Source of the DNA: Chrysomallon squamiferum
Taxonomy: Eukaryota > Mollusca > Gastropoda > Neomphalida > Peltospiridae
Reading direction: 5' to 3'
Assembly: GCA_012295275.1 (NCBI GenBank)
Contig: CM022671.1
Location: 4,699,065-4,721,564, forward strand
DNA: 22,500 nt
This document shows, in pieces, positions 20,563 to 22,500 of the stretch (position 1 is its first letter; every line of letters begins with the position of its first letter). The notes beneath the pieces were generated by a model that made no database searches, was not told where the DNA came from, and was given only the letters and a program-made list of their open reading frames with translations. A program made the position numbers and the translations under genes.

Positions 20563-20810
20563 GTCTGTCTGTCTTTCTTTCTTTCTCTCTCTGTCTTCTT
20601 TCTTTCTTTCTCTCTCTTTTTTTCTGCCTGTCTGTCTCTCTCTCTCTCTTTTTCTCTTTCTGTCTGTCTGTCTCTCTCTCTCTCTCTTTCTCTTTCTGTC
20701 TGTCTGTTGTCTCTCTCTTTCTTTCTTTCTTTCTCTCGCTTTCTCTCTCTCTTTCTCTTTTTTTCTGTGTCTGTCTCTCTCTCTCTATGTGTGTGTGTGT
20801 GTGTGTGTTT
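20500..20810. repeat. (CT)n/(TCTG)n/(TTTC)n tract ending in (GT)n
   Basis: About 50 bp of pure CT, then mixed CTTT, CTGT and CTCT blocks and a final (TG)n run. Confidence 0.95.
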
Positions 20811-22500
20811 GTTTCTGTTAATTTCGTCAGTATAAGCTACATAACGACGATACGAGATGGGGAATTCACTGATGCTGCTTCGTGTGCCTTTCATACAAAA
20901 CATGAGCATGTTATCTCAAATAATCGAGTAGTTTTTTATATCACACACTGTAATGCATGAGACTTGAAGTCAAATGAGGTTTGATCCGTGGACATGTCAC
21001 TTCCCAAGCGCGTGTTCTAATATCGAAATACTTACTGGCATCCTTTGCCAGCGTAAACGTTAATAAATAGATAAGTAAGTAAATAAGTAAATAAATTAAA
21101 CTAAAATAATTAAAAATAATAATAATGATGAAAAAAATAATTTAAAAAATACCAAACAAATAAACATTGGACACGTATATCAATTTATTATATGTAAACA
21201 CAAGACATATTTAAATACACACACAAAAGAAATTTACAGAAAAAAAACAACAAAAAAAAAAACGTCATTGCAGTGCAGTACATACCAGACACCTAATTAC
21301 ACAAAAAGAATATATTAGTATGCTATTTTACAGCCGCATTTTCGTATCAGTGTATTGAAAAGAAAAAGAAAAAAAAGATATTATATATATATATATATAT
21401 ATTTATAAATATATAAATAATCAAAACCAAACTGATAAAACAAAATGACGTAATAAATGGAAGTAGTCGTAGATGTTTTACGTACGTATTCCTACAAGTA
21501 TCAGTCTGTTTACGTCATGGATGATATATATGACGTAGTGTTCGTATTTTATTAGCATTAGACCATAACAAAGACGACAGCTTCGTAAAAGTTTTTAATC
21601 GATTTTTTATTCTATTTATTTATTTAGTTAATTTTATTTATTTACAGTTAAGAAACTAAAAAGTTACTCAGAATCCTTCAGTTATTAATATAATGACGCA
21701 ACCGTTTGATAATTCACCCATTTGTGAACCTTAAAGAGAAAAATTTGTCATTTCTGATTTTCACGATAAAAAAAAACACAACAAATATCTGATTATTCAA
21801 TATCAGAATCGAAAATTACAAATAATAAAAATAGAAATATCTTGTTAATAAGGAATTGACAAATGTTGACATTTTAATATCATTACAAATTAATCTCACA
21901 TTTGAGTGCCATCTCACAACGTCAAAATGTCATTTTTTCTAGCGACTGAAGAATACAGAAATCTCACGTTTTTTTATTATTTTACCCATCGCAAAAATGA
22001 CATCTCACATTACGTCTAATAAAATCTCACAAACGCAGTTTTAATATCGCATTCTAATAGTTCTTCGTGGATTGTCAAAATGATTGTGCGAACTGTTTTT
22101 ATTTTTTTATTTTTTTTTTTTTCTTTCTTTCTTTTCTTTTAGTATATTAAATAATATTTAAAAAAATTTAAATATTTCTTTTGATTTTTCTTATTATTTA
22201 AAGAACACAGTTATATACAGTGAAAAAGTAACGTAAGCAAAATATATAACAATAATTAAATTAGGAACAAGTAAATATATTTGAAAAGCAGATTTAAATT
22301 AAACTAAACTAAAACACAACACAAAAACGTTCATGAATTCAAACGGTAACAAGAATACATCAACAAATTAATTAAAATAATTAAAATATCCCAATTTAAA
22401 CATATATGTATATAAAAGTTTTTTTATATATATATTCTTACAGTGAACTCTACAAAACATAAAAGGTATGAAAGTAAAAGAGGTATTTAACTCTGTATTT
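20811..22500. other. Downstream AT-rich region, no gene recognised
   Basis: Contains AAAT and TA runs (for example 21382-21401), a loose group of CRE-like sites (21446, 21510, 21531) and five ATCTCAC copies (21893-22030). No frame above 60 codons is supported, and no exon with splice sites and protein character was found on either strand. Confidence 0.5.

Noticed and set aside
20978-20987. GGTTTGATCC, resembling a tRNA/SINE B box
   Set aside because: One mismatch to GGTTCGATCC, but no A box or tRNA-like cloverleaf was found upstream, so a SINE is not supported.

Overview
The window looks like a piece of an animal nuclear genome. It is AT-rich, its coding sequence is split into short exons with GT/AG splice signals, and microsatellites take up much of the non-coding DNA. 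The exon content (neuronal-type FN3 adhesion exons, and a secreted SH3b plus M15-peptidase protein) together with the repeat style suggests a lophotrochozoan, probably a mollusc. That assignment is inference. No bacterial operon, tRNA, rRNA, CRISPR array or intact transposon was recognised.

Gene A (993-7650, + strand, 5' part outside the window) is the 3' end of a cell-adhesion gene. Four phase-1 exons encode two fibronectin type III domains, two exons per domain. A fifth exon adds a short linker and a C-terminal hydrophobic tail with nothing after it, the form of a GPI-anchor signal. The FN3 sequences recall the contactin/L1-neuroglian group. The 3'UTR ends at an AATAAA at 8036-8041. Its introns hold a 3'-homogenised ~82 bp minisatellite (to 4197), a 21 bp GC-rich repeat (5340-5440) and a ~135 bp pure CT tract (6927-7061).

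The intergenic part (about 8060-15280) has no gene I can support. It contains CATA, GA, GATA-type and trinucleotide arrays, a cluster of CRE-like TGACGTCA palindromes spaced about 42 bp apart (9191-9360), three interstitial TTAGGG units (11636-11653) and a 49 bp tandem repeat (13690-13815).

Gene B (15281-18550, + strand) is complete: six exons, 257 residues, introns in phases 1,0,1,2,0. It has a signal peptide, an SH3b domain (residues about 28-95) and a cysteine-rich C-terminal LAS/M15 zinc-peptidase domain with the full SxHxxGxAxD and HxH motifs. This is the layout of a bacterial cell-wall hydrolase, here in an animal-style spliced and secreted gene, and it is the most interesting item in the window. 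I infer a secreted peptidoglycan-cleaving enzyme for digestion or defence, possibly of bacterial origin by ancient transfer. Its introns are built mostly of microsatellites, four of five splice acceptors lie just downstream of T-rich arrays, and exon 4 has a tandem NAGNAG acceptor whose second choice gives an immediate stop.

Downstream (18551-22500) there is a candidate poly(A) signal at 19032-19037, long pyrimidine-rich and CT tracts, a possible decayed pogo/Tigger-like non-autonomous DNA element (about 19974-20327) and AT-rich sequence with no recognisable gene. The two genes share a strand but show no evident functional link.
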